This document shows positions 8,808-19,411 of a DNA stretch of 64,000 nt, piece after piece. The notes below the pieces were generated by a model. It made no database searches. It was not told the origin of the DNA and saw only the letters and a list, made by a program, of their open reading frames with translations. Each line of letters begins with the position of its first letter. Position 1 is the stretch's first letter. The stretch is from Arthrobacter sp. SDTb3-6 (GTDB lineage Bacteria; Actinomycetota; Actinomycetes; Actinomycetales; Micrococcaceae), in NCBI RefSeq assembly GCF_013376095.1, contig NZ_JAAMFN010000013.1, forward strand, positions 34,129 to 98,128, in the 5' to 3' direction. The position numbers and the translations under genes were made by a program.

Positions 8808-9123
8808 GGCCCCATCATCGCGCGGGCCGGCACGGGCGTACAGACCCGCACGATGCGGAAGAACCACCGGCCTGCACACGCTGAAGGCCGCTGAAGCAGC
8901 GCCGGCACGCTGCAGCGGTGCAGCGGTGCAGCGACTCGACGTGAACGGTTCCCCAGCGATCGGGCGGCTTCGGCAAAGGCACTGACGACGCCGTCCCAGG
9001 CCGCAGCCGGTCGAAGCAGCCGCTGATCGGGTCCGATCCGGGGAATCCGAGGTGCGGTCAGTGACCGCCATCCCCGGCCCTGTTGTGACGCCCCGAGGCC
9101 ACCTTGGTACCCGCCGTGGCCGG
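8808..9123. other. Intergenic with a short GTGCAGCG tandem repeat
   Basis: 316 bp without a supported gene. The run at about 8910-8935 repeats an 8-bp unit (GTGCAGCG) about three times. No other structure seen. Confidence 0.5.
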
Positions 9124-10521
9124 TCAAGGGTTTGCGGTGAACCCGTCGGCGATGTCGAGGACCTCATCGAGGATCGCCAGGCCTGCCGTGGCCTCCGCGA
9201 CGCCGGTGTTGCAGGGCGGGACCACGTGGATCCGGTTGAAGTTGGCGAAGGGCAGGAGCCCGCGGGACTTGCAGGCTGTGATGAGCTGGTTCATTTCGGG
9301 GCTGGAGGAGCCGTACGGCGCCAGCGGTTCGCGCGTTTGGCGGTCCTTGACCAGTTCGATCGCCCAAAAGACACCCATGCCGCGGACTTCGCCTACGCAT
9401 TTGTGTTGTTCGGCGAATCCGTGCAGGGCAGGGCCAATGACGTCGGATCCCAGGGTCGCGGCATGCTCCACCATGTTCCCTGATTCCATGGCGTTGATGG
9501 TGGCGACGGCCGCGGCGGTGGCGAGGGGGTGTCCGGAGTAGGTCAGACCGCCCGGGTAGACACGTTTGCCGAAGGTGGCCGCGATGTCCGGGCCAATGGC
9601 TACGCCCCCCAATGGCACGTAGCCGGAGTTGACGCCCTTGGCGAACGTCATCAGGTCGGGGATGACGTCAAAGTGCTCGACGGCGAACCACTTGCCGGTG
9701 CGGCCGAATCCGGTCATGACTTCATCGGCGATGAAGACGATTCCGTGCTTCGTGCACAGCTCCCGCACCCCCTGCATGTACCCGGCGGGCGGGACGTAGA
9801 TGCCGGCCGTGCCCGGGATGGATTCCAGCACCAGGGCCGCGATTGTTTCGGGTCCTTCGAAGCAGATGAGCTGTTCGAGGTGCTCCAGGGCCCGCTGGCT
9901 TTCTTCCTGCCCGGTAGTGGAGTGGAAGCTGGTCCGGTAAAGATACGGCGGGAAGAAGTGGACCGTGCCGGTGCTGGCGGTGTCGTTGGCCCACCGCCGC
10001 GGGTCACCGGTGATGTTGACGGCCAGCTGGGTGCCGCCGTGGTAGGAGCGGTAGGCCGAGAGCACCTTGGTCCGGCCGGTGTGCAGGCGGGCCATGCGCA
10101 CGGCGTGCTCGTTCGCGTCGGCTCCGCCGTTGGTGAAGAAGATCTTGTTCAGGTCTCCCGGGGTGCGCCCGGTGATGAGGCGGGCCGCCTCCGACCGGGC
10201 CTCGTTGACGTACCCCGGGGCGATGGTGCACAGCTTGGCGGCCTGGGCGGCGATCGCGGCCACGACGGCCGGGTGCTGGTGTCCGATGTTCGTGTTGACC
10301 AGCTGGGAGGAGAAGTCGAGGTACTTTTTGCCGTCCCCGTCCCACACGTAGGAGCCTCGGGCGGCGGAGATGACCATGGGGTCCAGCAGGTCCTGGGCGG
10401 ACCAGGAGTGGAAGACGTGTTTGCGGTCGAGTTCGTAGGCCCGACGGGCGGCGGCAGCGTCGATGGCGGGAGCGCCGTCGAACGCGTAGGGAAGGGCCGC
10501 GTTGTCAATCATGGAAGTCAT
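9124..10521 (-). CDS. Class III PLP-dependent omega-aminotransferase
   Basis: 465 residues, ATG at 10521 behind GAAGGAAACAGCC. The PLP lysine lies in MTFAKGVNSG (Lys295) and the pyridine-nitrogen Asp in FIADEVMTGFGR (Asp266). The glycine-rich FTNGGADANEHAVR is typical of beta-alanine:pyruvate, taurine:pyruvate and related omega-transaminases. It is 40 nt downstream of a CoA-acylating semialdehyde dehydrogenase, so the likely path is beta-alanine (or a branched omega-amino acid) to malonate semialdehyde to acetyl-CoA. The divergent PucR gene is the likely regulator. Exact amine substrate cannot be read from sequence. Confidence 0.88.
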   Translation of the reverse strand: MTSMIDNAALPYAFDGAPAIDAAAARRAYELDRKHVFHSWSAQDLLDPMVISAARGSYVWDGDGKKYLDFSSQLVNTNIGHQHPAVVAAIAAQAAKLCTIAPGYVNEARSEAARLITGRTPGDLNKIFFTNGGADANEHAVRMARLHTGRTKVLSAYRSYHGGTQLAVNITGDPRRWANDTASTGTVHFFPPYLYRTSFHSTTGQEESQRALEHLEQLICFEGPETIAALVLESIPGTAGIYVPPAGYMQGVRELCTKHGIVFIADEVMTGFGRTGKWFAVEHFDVIPDLMTFAKGVNSGYVPLGGVAIGPDIAATFGKRVYPGGLTYSGHPLATAAAVATINAMESGNMVEHAATLGSDVIGPALHGFAEQHKCVGEVRGMGVFWAIELVKDRQTREPLAPYGSSSPEMNQLITACKSRGLLPFANFNRIHVVPPCNTGVAEATAGLAILDEVLDIADGFTANP

Positions 10522-10561
10522 GGCTGTTTCCTTCGTTGTAATTGTCCGCAAGGGATGCCGC

Positions 10562-12049
<1,488 letters not shown>

Positions 12050-12120
12050 TGCTTCTCCTGTGGTTGGTGGAACGATTGATCCCAGTCTGTCCGCCGGGCC
12101 GCCGGGCCGTAATTGGCAAA

Positions 12121-12159
12121 CTGTAAATAAAACGGTGATCAGATTTACACTATGTAAAT
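12121..12159. promoter_or_regulatory. Putative PucR operator overlapping its own start codon
   Basis: ATTTACA at 12143-12149 and TGTAAAT at 12153-12159 form a 7-bp inverted repeat with spacer CTA. The right arm includes the A and T of the pucR ATG at 12158. A third half-site TGTAAAT lies at 12122-12128, 31 bp from the last, about three helical turns. No Shine-Dalgarno sequence precedes the ATG; TACACT at 12146-12151 could be a -10 box for a leaderless transcript. Confidence 0.6.
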
Positions 12160-13801
12160 GCTGCCCACGCTCCACTCCATCCTCGCCCTCCCCATCGTGC
12201 ACGACGCCGGGCCCACCCTCCTGGGTGGGCCCGCCTCCCTGGACACGGCGGTGCGCTGGGTTCACGTCAGCGAACTGCTGGACATCACCGACCTGCTGTC
12301 GGGCGGCGAGCTGGTCCTGACCACCGGACTGGAGCTGGAAAAGGAACCCGCCCGGGCGGCGTCATACATCCGCTCCCTTGAAAAGGCAGGTGCGGCGGGG
12401 CTCATCGTGGAGCTGGCCGGCCCGCGCGAGCGCAGCCTTGCGGCCCTGCGCTCGGCAGCCGGGCACTCACCACTACCCGTGATCACGCTCAAGCACCGCG
12501 TGCGCTTCGTGGAGATCACCGAAACCGTGCACCGCAGGATCGTCGCCGAACAGCTTGAACAGGTCGAAAGGGCCCGTGACGTCCACGAGGCCTTTACCCT
12601 GCTAAGCCTGGAAAGCGCCGACACCCAGCAAGTGGTCGAACAGGCCGCGGCAATGATCGGCGCGCCGGTCGTCCTCGAAGACCTCCAACACCTGGTGATC
12701 GCCTACGCCGCCAACCCCCTGGCCACCACGGAACTGCTTAGCGACTGGGAACGGCGCTCCCGCACCACACCCAGCCCCGCCCGCACAGCCCGCACCGGCC
12801 CCGAAGGCTGGCTGCAGGTCCCTGTCGGCGTGCGCACCCAGCTCTGGGGCCGGCTCGTGGCACCGTCCGCCGCAGGAGATGACGACTTCACCGCCACGGT
12901 CCTGGAACGGGCCGCCCAGACCCTCGCGATCAACCGCCTGGCTGAACGCGACCACAGTGAACTCGCCCACCAGGCCCAGGCAGGCCTGCTCAACATCCTG
13001 CGCAACCCGCGCGGCCTCAGCGAAGCCGACGCCCTGGCACGCGCCGGATCCCTCGGCCTTAAACGCGCCCCGTTCTACCTGCCGGCAGTCTTCCGCACCA
13101 TCCAGCCCCTGGGCTCCGGCCGCGGGACCACGGCCGACGCCGGCAATCCGCTCGCGCGCCAGCAGGAAGAGCGGGAACTGCTCGACCTGCTGGCGCGGAC
13201 CCTGAAATCCATCTCCGGAAGCGCCCTGACAGCAAGCATCCAATCCGGCTCGGTCGGCATGGTCCTGGCCCTGCCGGCCAAGCAACTTCAGGACGCCACC
13301 CTGCAACGGTTGGCAGACACGCTCGCTGCCCACGCCGGCGGGGGAACCCCTCGCTGGAGAATCGGTGTCGGGCGCGTACGGGCAACGCTTCTGGAGGCCG
13401 CAGCGGGGATCGAGGAAGCCTCCCACGTGGCCGAAACAGCAGCAACGCTGCGCGGCCCCGGGCGCCCCTACTACTACGCCACGGACGTTCGGCTCCGCGG
13501 GCTGTTGGCGCTCCTGCGCAATGACCCGCGCGTCCAGCAGTTCGCCGAATCCGAACTCGCCGGCATCCTTGACGCCGAGGCACAGGGACAGGGCGGGCTC
13601 CTGGACCTGCTCGGCCACTACCTTGAATCCGGCGGCAACAAGGCTGCCCTGGCGCGCCGGGGATACCTCAGCCGGCCCACCCTGTACGCCCGCCTCGCCA
13701 AGCTGGAAGAACTGCTCGCCGTGGACCTGGACGACGCCGAATCCCGCACCTCCCTCCACGTGGCCCTGCTGCTGCACCGCCTCAGGGGCGGTTCGGCGTA
13801 G
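12158..13801 (+). CDS. PucR-family transcriptional regulator
   Basis: 547 residues. The N-terminal PucR domain (MLPTLHSILALPIVHDAG, then ISELLD-type WVHVSELLDITDLLSGGE), a central GGDEF-like linker and the C-terminal helix-turn-helix (GNKAALARRGYLSRPTLYARLAKLEELL) are all present. PucR proteins commonly activate purine, GABA or amino acid catabolic genes next to them. The start is fixed by the conserved N-terminus even though it has no ribosome site. It diverges from mmsA and the aminotransferase and probably controls them, with the operator at 12121-12159. Confidence 0.9.
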   Translation: MLPTLHSILALPIVHDAGPTLLGGPASLDTAVRWVHVSELLDITDLLSGGELVLTTGLELEKEPARAASYIRSLEKAGAAGLIVELAGPRERSLAALRSAAGHSPLPVITLKHRVRFVEITETVHRRIVAEQLEQVERARDVHEAFTLLSLESADTQQVVEQAAAMIGAPVVLEDLQHLVIAYAANPLATTELLSDWERRSRTTPSPARTARTGPEGWLQVPVGVRTQLWGRLVAPSAAGDDDFTATVLERAAQTLAINRLAERDHSELAHQAQAGLLNILRNPRGLSEADALARAGSLGLKRAPFYLPAVFRTIQPLGSGRGTTADAGNPLARQQEERELLDLLARTLKSISGSALTASIQSGSVGMVLALPAKQLQDATLQRLADTLAAHAGGGTPRWRIGVGRVRATLLEAAAGIEEASHVAETAATLRGPGRPYYYATDVRLRGLLALLRNDPRVQQFAESELAGILDAEAQGQGGLLDLLGHYLESGGNKAALARRGYLSRPTLYARLAKLEELLAVDLDDAESRTSLHVALLLHRLRGGSA

Positions 13802-14249
13802 ATGGCATCATGGACCCATGGCGAATGAGCTACCGCTAAACCTGCGCTGGATACCCGCCTGGTCCGCTGTCCATGGCGCGTAGGCTGCGCACACACCAAC
13901 TAAATGCTCGAAGTGCGCCGGCCATCTGTAACACTGTGCCCGATGTGCCACAAGCGAGGCTCAAACCCGGGCAACCCTTGGACAGACACTGGCCTCCCGC
14001 CGAACCATATGGAACCCGGCCCGGACTGGCCCCGGCCCGGGCCAGTCCGGAGGAAAATGTGTTCACGACAGCGTGGTGGCACTGTCAACACGGCCAGTCG
14101 TTCACCACTTCGAGTCTCATCCGGAAATGACCGGCGGCATCTCATGACATGGCCGGTCTGGATCGGATGGCCGGGCAGGCCCGGACGCCGGGGAGGGACC
14201 CAGGCCTGCGTCGTGCCTTCACAGTCGTGCGGGCGTTACGGCTGTTTGC
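13802..14249. other. Convergent intergenic region without supported gene
   Basis: 448 bp between the ends of pucR and the thiolase gene. Apart from the hairpin at 14021-14050 I recognise nothing; a 21-codon ORF from ATG 13818 has no support. Confidence 0.5.
14021..14050. terminator. GC-rich hairpin between convergent genes
   Basis: 12-bp stem CCGGACTGGCCC (14021-14032) with GGGCCAGTCCGG (14039-14050) and a 6-nt loop. No T-run, but the position between two converging genes suits a bidirectional terminator. Confidence 0.55.
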
Positions 14250-15419
14250 TCAGAGTGCCCGCAGGATGACGGCACTGCCCTGGCCTCCGCCACCGCAGAT
14301 GCCGGCGGCGCCCACGGCTCCGGTGCCGAGTTCGGCCAGTTGGCGGGCGAGCGTGCCGACGATCCGCGCACCTGAGGCTCCGATGGGGTGTCCGAGGGCG
14401 ATGGCTCCGCCTTTGGTGTTGACGATTCCCGGGTCGATGCCGAGCTTGGCTGTTGAGCGCACGCCCACGGCCGCGAAGGCTTCGTTGATTTCCACGGCTC
14501 TCAAATCCGCCGCTGCCAGGCCGGTGCCATCCAGGGCGGCGAGGATCGCATTGGCCGGCTGCTCGTGCAAGCGCACGTCCGGGCCGGCGACCAGCGCGTG
14601 GGAAACAATCTCGGCGAGCGGCGTGACCCCCAACCTCTGGGCGGCCGCCTTGCTGACCAGCACCAGGGCGGCAGCACCGTCGGTGATCTGGGAGGCGTTG
14701 CCCGCCGTGATGGTGCCGTCCCGGCTAAAGGCCGGGCGCAGCCTGCCCAGGGACTCCACCGTGGTCTCGGCGCGCACGCCGTCGTCCGCCGAGAAGACGG
14801 TGTCCCCGCGTCGGGAGGTGATGGTGAACGGTGCGATCTCCGCGGCGTGGAAGTCCGCTGCCGCCGCGGCGAGCTGGTGCGAGCGGGCGGAAAACGCGTC
14901 CTGCTCCGCCCGCCCGATGCCCAGCTCGGTGTTGCCTTCCTCCGTCGAGGACCCCATGGAGCGGGCCTCGAACGCGTCGGTGAGCCCGTCGAACTCCAGG
15001 GTGTCGAGCATCTCGATGGCACCGTGCTTCGTCCCGGCCCGGGCGCGCTGCACGTGGGGGGCCTGGGACATGGACTCCTGTCCGACGGCCACGACGACGT
15101 CGGCCTCGCCGGCGACAATCATGCGGGCACCGGCGACCACGGCTTCGGTGCCCGAAAGGCAGACGGCGTTCAACGTCAGGGCCGGGACGTGGAAGCCGAT
15201 CCCGGCGCCCACGGCGGACTGCCGGGCAGGGTTCTGCCCGGCACCTGCTTGCAGGACGTGCCCGGCAAAGACCCGCTGCACCTCCCCGGCGTCGATCCCG
15301 GCCCGGCCAAGCGCGGCAGCTGCGGCGTGGGCTCCCAAGGCCGTGGCGGAAACGGTGGCCAGTGCCCCGTTGAACCGGGCAAACGGGGTGCGGGCGTACC
15401 CGGCGATCAATGCGTTCAT
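14250..15419 (-). CDS. Thiolase (acetyl-CoA C-acyltransferase)
   Basis: 389 residues. The acyl-accepting cysteine is in TLNAVCLSG (Cys87), the catalytic pair in NEAFA and [10 protein letters not shown], and the second cysteine in [10 protein letters not shown]. It splits a 3-oxoacyl-CoA to acetyl-CoA plus a shorter acyl-CoA. The ATG overlaps the stop of the CoA-transferase B subunit (ATGA), so the three genes form one operon for 3-oxoacids: either acetoacetate use, or the last two steps of the beta-ketoadipate pathway (PcaI/PcaJ/PcaF). The sequence alone does not decide; the nearby aromatic-type gene cluster makes the latter worth considering. Confidence 0.9.
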   Translation of the reverse strand: MNALIAGYARTPFARFNGALATVSATALGAHAAAAALGRAGIDAGEVQRVFAGHVLQAGAGQNPARQSAVGAGIGFHVPALTLNAVCLSGTEAVVAGARMIVAGEADVVVAVGQESMSQAPHVQRARAGTKHGAIEMLDTLEFDGLTDAFEARSMGSSTEEGNTELGIGRAEQDAFSARSHQLAAAAADFHAAEIAPFTITSRRGDTVFSADDGVRAETTVESLGRLRPAFSRDGTITAGNASQITDGAAALVLVSKAAAQRLGVTPLAEIVSHALVAGPDVRLHEQPANAILAALDGTGLAAADLRAVEINEAFAAVGVRSTAKLGIDPGIVNTKGGAIALGHPIGASGARIVGTLARQLAELGTGAVGAAGICGGGGQGSAVILRAL

Positions 15420-16075
15420 GCTGCTTCCTCTTCCTCTAAGCCAATGCTGAAGGCGGCCCCGGTGGAATCGACCAGGGATTCGATGGTGACGCCCGGCGCC
15501 ACGGCGCGCAGAACCAGGGCGGAGTCAACGACGTCGAACACGGCCCGGTCGGTGATGATCCGGTCCACCACGCCGACACCGGTCAGCGGCAGGTTGCAGT
15601 GTTCGACGATTTTCGGGGTGCCGTCCTTGGCCACATGGTCAGTGATGACGATGACGCGAGGAGACCCGGCGACCAGGTCCATGGCGCCTCCCATGCCCTT
15701 GACCAGTTTCCCGGGAATGGTCCAGTTGGCCAGGTCCCCGTTGGCCGCGACCTGCAGGGCGCCGAGGATGGCCGTGGCAACGTGACCGCCCCGGATCATG
15801 CCGAAGGAGGTGGCGGAGTCGAAGTAGCTGCCCCCGGGCAGCAGGGTGACGGTCTGCTTGCCCGCGTTGATCAAATCCGCGTCTTCCTCCCCGTCGTAGG
15901 GGAACGGCCCCATGCCCAGTAGCCCGTTTTCGCTTTGCAGGGTGACGCGCACGCCGTCGGGCAGGTTGTTGGCCACCAGCGTCGGGATGCCGATGCCCAG
16001 GTTGACGTACTGGCCGTCTTGTAGTTCGCTGGCGCCAATGGCCGCCATTTCATCACGTGTCCACATGGTCCTCAT
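15416..16075 (-). CDS. 3-oxoacid CoA-transferase, subunit B
   Basis: 219 residues. The catalytic glutamate is in the conserved SENGLLG motif, with [12 protein letters not shown] before it and GGAMDLVAG after. It forms the active-site half of the heteromeric SCOT-type enzyme that moves CoA from succinyl-CoA to a 3-oxoacid. The ATG at 16075 overlaps the A-subunit stop (ATGA), typical of obligate partners. A tail of glutamates (LEEEEAA) ends the protein. Substrate (acetoacetate or 3-oxoadipate) is not resolved. Confidence 0.92.
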   Translation of the reverse strand: MRTMWTRDEMAAIGASELQDGQYVNLGIGIPTLVANNLPDGVRVTLQSENGLLGMGPFPYDGEEDADLINAGKQTVTLLPGGSYFDSATSFGMIRGGHVATAILGALQVAANGDLANWTIPGKLVKGMGGAMDLVAGSPRVIVITDHVAKDGTPKIVEHCNLPLTGVGVVDRIITDRAVFDVVDSALVLRAVAPGVTIESLVDSTGAAFSIGLEEEEAA

Positions 16076-16776
16076 GCCTCCTGACGGACGCGCACGGTCC
16101 GCTGTTCGATGTCCTTGGTGCCGTCCGTTGCCACCACGTGCTTCACGAAGATGCCGGGGGTTTCCACAAGGGAGGGATCCAGGAAACCCTCATGGATGAT
16201 TTCAGCCTCGGCGAAGGTAATCCGGCCCGCCGCGGCGGCCAACGGGTTGAAGTTCCGGGCCGTCATCCGGTAGCGGAGGTTCCCCTCCGGATCGGCCTCA
16301 TGGGCGCGCACCAGCGAAATGTCTGCGACGATGCCGCGCTCCAAAATCGCGGGACGTCCGTCGAAGTCCATGACCGGCTTCCCCTCAGCCACCGGGGTCC
16401 CCACACCCGTCGGCGTGTAAAAGGCCGGAATCCCGGCCCCGCCAGCCCGCAACCGTTCAGCCAGCGTGCCCTGCGGAACGAACTCAACCTCAAGCTCATG
16501 GTTCAAAAACTGCTGCGCAAAAAGCTTGTTCTCACCCACATAGGAGGCCATCACCTTGGAGACCTGCCGGTTCTCCAGCAACAGGCCCAACCCCTTGCCG
16601 TCCACTCCCATGTTGTTCGACACGATCGTCAGGTTTTTCGCGCCGGAGTCGCGCAGCGCCGTGATCAGCCGGCTCGGGATCCCGCTCAGGCCGAAGCCGC
16701 CGACGGCCACTGTCATGCCGTCACGCACACACTCAGCCAGTGCCCCCGCGGCATCTGCCAACACTTTTGTCACCAC
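16072..16776 (-). CDS. 3-oxoacid CoA-transferase, subunit A
   Basis: 234 residues with [18 protein letters not shown] near the N-terminus (CoA-binding glycine-rich loop) and the family segment [18 protein letters not shown]. Translation starts at GTG 16776 with AAAGGACGG upstream; the codon after it is also GTG. First gene of the A-B-thiolase operon. A palindrome TTCACAATATGAA lies 17 bp upstream, matching one at the start of the divergent IclR gene, so IclR control of this operon is likely. Confidence 0.92.
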   Translation of the reverse strand: MVTKVLADAAGALAECVRDGMTVAVGGFGLSGIPSRLITALRDSGAKNLTIVSNNMGVDGKGLGLLLENRQVSKVMASYVGENKLFAQQFLNHELEVEFVPQGTLAERLRAGGAGIPAFYTPTGVGTPVAEGKPVMDFDGRPAILERGIVADISLVRAHEADPEGNLRYRMTARNFNPLAAAAGRITFAEAEIIHEGFLDPSLVETPGIFVKHVVATDGTKDIEQRTVRVRQEA

Positions 16777-16793
16777 AATTCCGTCCTTTCCCG

Positions 16794-16806
16794 TTCACAA
16801 TATGAA
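16794..16806. promoter_or_regulatory. IclR-type operator upstream of the CoA-transferase operon
   Basis: TTCACAATATGAA: arms TTCA and TGAA around a 5-bp centre. It matches 11 of 13 bases of the element at 16914-16926. Sits 18 bp upstream of the A-subunit start, where a bound regulator would block initiation. Confidence 0.55.
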
Positions 16807-16913
16807 ATCAGCCGTTCCTGATCCCGACGGTAACCATTCCGCCGATTCCAGGTCAACGAAACATTGATGATGAAGCTTGATTGCTCGGATGATGACCCGG
16901 ATCACCATAATCG

Positions 16914-16926
16914 TCCATAATATGAA
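16914..16926. promoter_or_regulatory. IclR-type operator at the iclR start
   Basis: TCCATAATATGAA, near-identical to the element at 16794-16806. CCATAAT is also repeated directly at about 16905 and 16915. It abuts the likely start codon of the IclR gene, which fits autoregulation. Confidence 0.55.
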
Positions 16927-16927
16927 C

Positions 16928-17716
16928 ATGAACACTTCGTTTCCCGGTGCGCAGATGGTCGGCAGAATGGCCGCCGTCCTGCGCACGGTCAGCACAGCAA
17001 TGCCCCGGGGCATCACCACCACCGACGCGGCACGGGCCACCGGGCTGGCCCGCCCCACCGTCCACCGCCTCCTGGCGGCCCTGACAAACGAAGGCTTCTG
17101 CGACCACGACCACGCCACCGGGTTCTGGATGCTCGGCCCGGAACTGTACCTCATGGGCACTGTGGCCGCGGAACGCTACGACATTACCGACCTTGCGCGC
17201 GGCCATGTCGCCGCCCTGGCCAACGCCACCGGCGAAAGCGCCTTCCTTTCGGTCCGGCGCGGAGATGAAACGGTGTGCCTGCTGCGCCTGGACGGCGCCT
17301 TCCCCATCCGTTCCTTCGTGCTCTACGAGGGCAAAAGATTCCCCCTGGGCGTGGCATCGGCCGGACTGGCCATCCTGTCCTTCCTGCCCGAAAAAAGCAT
17401 CGAACGATACCTGGAAAACCACGACCTGGACGCCACACACGGCAACGCCCACGGGCAGGCCCCGCTGCGGCACCGCATCGCCGAAACCCGCGAACGCGGC
17501 TGGGCACTGAACCCCGGACTCATCGTGGAAGGCAGCTGGGGCATGGCAGCAGCAGTCTTCGATCAGGCCGCCCAGCCAGCCTGGGCACTAAGCCTCACCG
17601 GCATCGAATCACGCTTCACGCCCGAACGCCGCCAGGAAATGGGAACGCTGCTCATGCACCATGCCCACGAACTCACCAAACAACTTCGCAACGAATCAAA
17701 CGCGCCCACACCCTGA
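16928..17716 (+). CDS. IclR-family transcriptional regulator
   Basis: About 262 residues. The N-terminal winged helix (TTTDAARATGLARPTVHRLL) and the C-terminal effector domain (SAFLSVRRGDETVCLLRLDG, LYEGKRFPLGVASAGLAIL) are canonical. Several in-frame ATGs exist (16877, 16922, 16928); none has a good ribosome site, and 16928 gives the usual family length. It diverges from the CoA-transferase/thiolase operon and shares its operator sequence, as PcaR/PcaU-type regulators do with pca genes. The ligand is unknown. Confidence 0.85.
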   Translation: MNTSFPGAQMVGRMAAVLRTVSTAMPRGITTTDAARATGLARPTVHRLLAALTNEGFCDHDHATGFWMLGPELYLMGTVAAERYDITDLARGHVAALANATGESAFLSVRRGDETVCLLRLDGAFPIRSFVLYEGKRFPLGVASAGLAILSFLPEKSIERYLENHDLDATHGNAHGQAPLRHRIAETRERGWALNPGLIVEGSWGMAAAVFDQAAQPAWALSLTGIESRFTPERRQEMGTLLMHHAHELTKQLRNESNAPTP

Positions 17717-18143
17717 CAAGGAACCCGCAGTGGACGCCCCGAGCACCCCGACGGTTGCCTAGGCAGCCGGCCGGATTTACCCCTTGTGCGAGGGCTCGGA
17801 AGTGGACTCGATCGCGGAGGCAACCTGCCAGAGCCCGCCGGCCAGGAAGGCCGCGGGCCAGGAAGGCTGCGGGCGAGCGGGTTTCACCCAGAAAAGTACA
17901 TTCGGTGGTCCGGGTGAATCGGCCGCCACGCTCGGTGCCTCCGGTGAGCACCCGGGACGAGAACCGGTTGCGCGAGAGTGCCTGACGGCGTGGTCACCGG
18001 GATCCTTTCGCATGTGTAAGGGTGGAAAGTGCTGCCCGGTCGCTTCGTCAACCGCATCCAACCCTAGCGCTGGCTCCAATGACATCATTGCCGTGCGCGC
18101 GGCAACGACGCAAAACGCGACACTAGTGCCGCAGTTGCTGCAG
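17717..18143. other. Convergent intergenic region with a 16-bp tandem repeat
   Basis: 427 bp between iclR and the P450 gene ends. No gene seen. Two copies of a 16-bp unit (GGCCAGGAAGGCYGCG) lie back to back at 17840-17855 and 17856-17871, differing at one base. Confidence 0.5.
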
Positions 18144-19343
18144 CTATGCCCCGGTGATGCGCACCGGCAAGGATTCGAAGCCACGGAGAACGTTGTGCAG
18201 GATGGGCACGGGAGCACCGTCTGGCTCGATCGCGGCCACCCGCTCGGCCAGCTGCTGCAGGATGATCTCCATTTCGAGACGGGCGATGGGCTGCCCCACG
18301 CACTGGTGCAGGCCCATCCCGAAGGCCACGTGACCGGAGGCATTGCGGTCCAGATCGAACTCGTCGGCATTGTCGCCCCACTTGCGCGGGTCCCGGTTCG
18401 CGGCGCCGAGGAATACCAACACCTTCGCGCCGGCCGGGAGGTGCACGCCGCCCAACACTGTGTCCACGGCAACAGTCCGGTGGAACTTCTGGAACGGCGA
18501 CTCCAGGCGCAGCGACTCGTCCACGGCGAATTTTGCCAGCTTGGGGTTCTCCCGCAGCCTGGCCCAGGCTTGGGGGTGTCGGACCAGCACCGAAAGCGTG
18601 TTGCCGATGCCGAAGATGGTGGTGTCCACTCCGGCGGAGAGCAGCGCCCGGACCAGCAAAGTGGCCTGCTGCTCTGTGATGATGCCTTCGTTGACGCGGT
18701 CCCAGATCTGCGCCCCGAAACCAGTGTCGTCCAGATTCTCCCGCTGGCAGTTCCGCATCACCGCGGCGGCGTGCTCGTCCTCCTGGGCGAACGCCTGCTT
18801 GAATATATAGTTCTCCGGGCCAAAGGCGTTGAACACCATGTTGCCGTAGGGCAGGAGGTGTTCGCGGCCGCCGTCGGAAATCCCCACCGCATCCGGGAAG
18901 ACACGGAGGGGGTATTTCTCGGCGAGGTCAGTAACCGCGTCGAAGCGGTCCCGGCGCGCCAGCTGCTCCGCCAGTTCGACGGCCGGCGGCGTGAACGGCT
19001 GCCGGAGGGCACGTACGGTGCCGGGGTTGATCACGCCGGTCAGCGCGCGGCGCATAACGGTGTGGATGGGCGGGTCCGATTCGAGGATGCTGGGCGGTCG
19101 CCACCCCGAGTCCTTCCGGATGTCGCGCGGGCCGAGGCCGCCAGAGGAAATGTAGGTTTCGAAATCAGTGAGGACCTCGTACACCTCCTCGTATCCCGCC
19201 ACCGCGTAACTCCCTGTGCTCTCCAAGTAGGAGACGGCACCTGCCTCTCGGAGCCGGCCAAGGAAAGGGTACGGGTCGAGCAGGTTTTCGGTAGCGAAGG
19301 GGTCGTCACCCAGGACGTTGGCTTCATGCGTGGTGGCGGTCAT
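18144..19343 (-). CDS. Cytochrome P450, CYP199A-like (para-substituted benzoate oxidation)
   Basis: 399 residues; start ATG 19343 with CAGGAG upstream. Heme ligand Cys348 in FGMGLHQCVGQ, ExxR at 276-279 (ESLR), and oxygen-binding AGVDTT at 237-242. From memory it matches CYP199A2/A4 of Rhodopseudomonas closely in WRPPSILESDPP, GREHLLPYGNMVFNAFGP and the LRGFESLPV end. Arg82, Ser85 and Arg232 stand where CYP199A4 uses Arg92, Ser95 and Arg243 to hold the substrate carboxylate. Those enzymes O-demethylate 4-methoxybenzoate and related acids, so a similar role on methoxylated aromatic acids is inferred. Downstream of its reductase by 68 nt in one operon. Confidence 0.88.
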   Translation of the reverse strand: MTATTHEANVLGDDPFATENLLDPYPFLGRLREAGAVSYLESTGSYAVAGYEEVYEVLTDFETYISSGGLGPRDIRKDSGWRPPSILESDPPIHTVMRRALTGVINPGTVRALRQPFTPPAVELAEQLARRDRFDAVTDLAEKYPLRVFPDAVGISDGGREHLLPYGNMVFNAFGPENYIFKQAFAQEDEHAAAVMRNCQRENLDDTGFGAQIWDRVNEGIITEQQATLLVRALLSAGVDTTIFGIGNTLSVLVRHPQAWARLRENPKLAKFAVDESLRLESPFQKFHRTVAVDTVLGGVHLPAGAKVLVFLGAANRDPRKWGDNADEFDLDRNASGHVAFGMGLHQCVGQPIARLEMEIILQQLAERVAAIEPDGAPVPILHNVLRGFESLPVRITGA

Positions 19344-19411
19344 TGCAGTGCTCCTGGTTGGATGGCGTGGCCGTGGCGGACGGCCGGGAAGGTCACGGTC
19401 GGAAAGCTGGG

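Noticed and set aside
8910..8935. GTGCAGCG repeats as CRISPR or attachment site
   Set aside because: Only three tandem units of 8 bp, no spacers.
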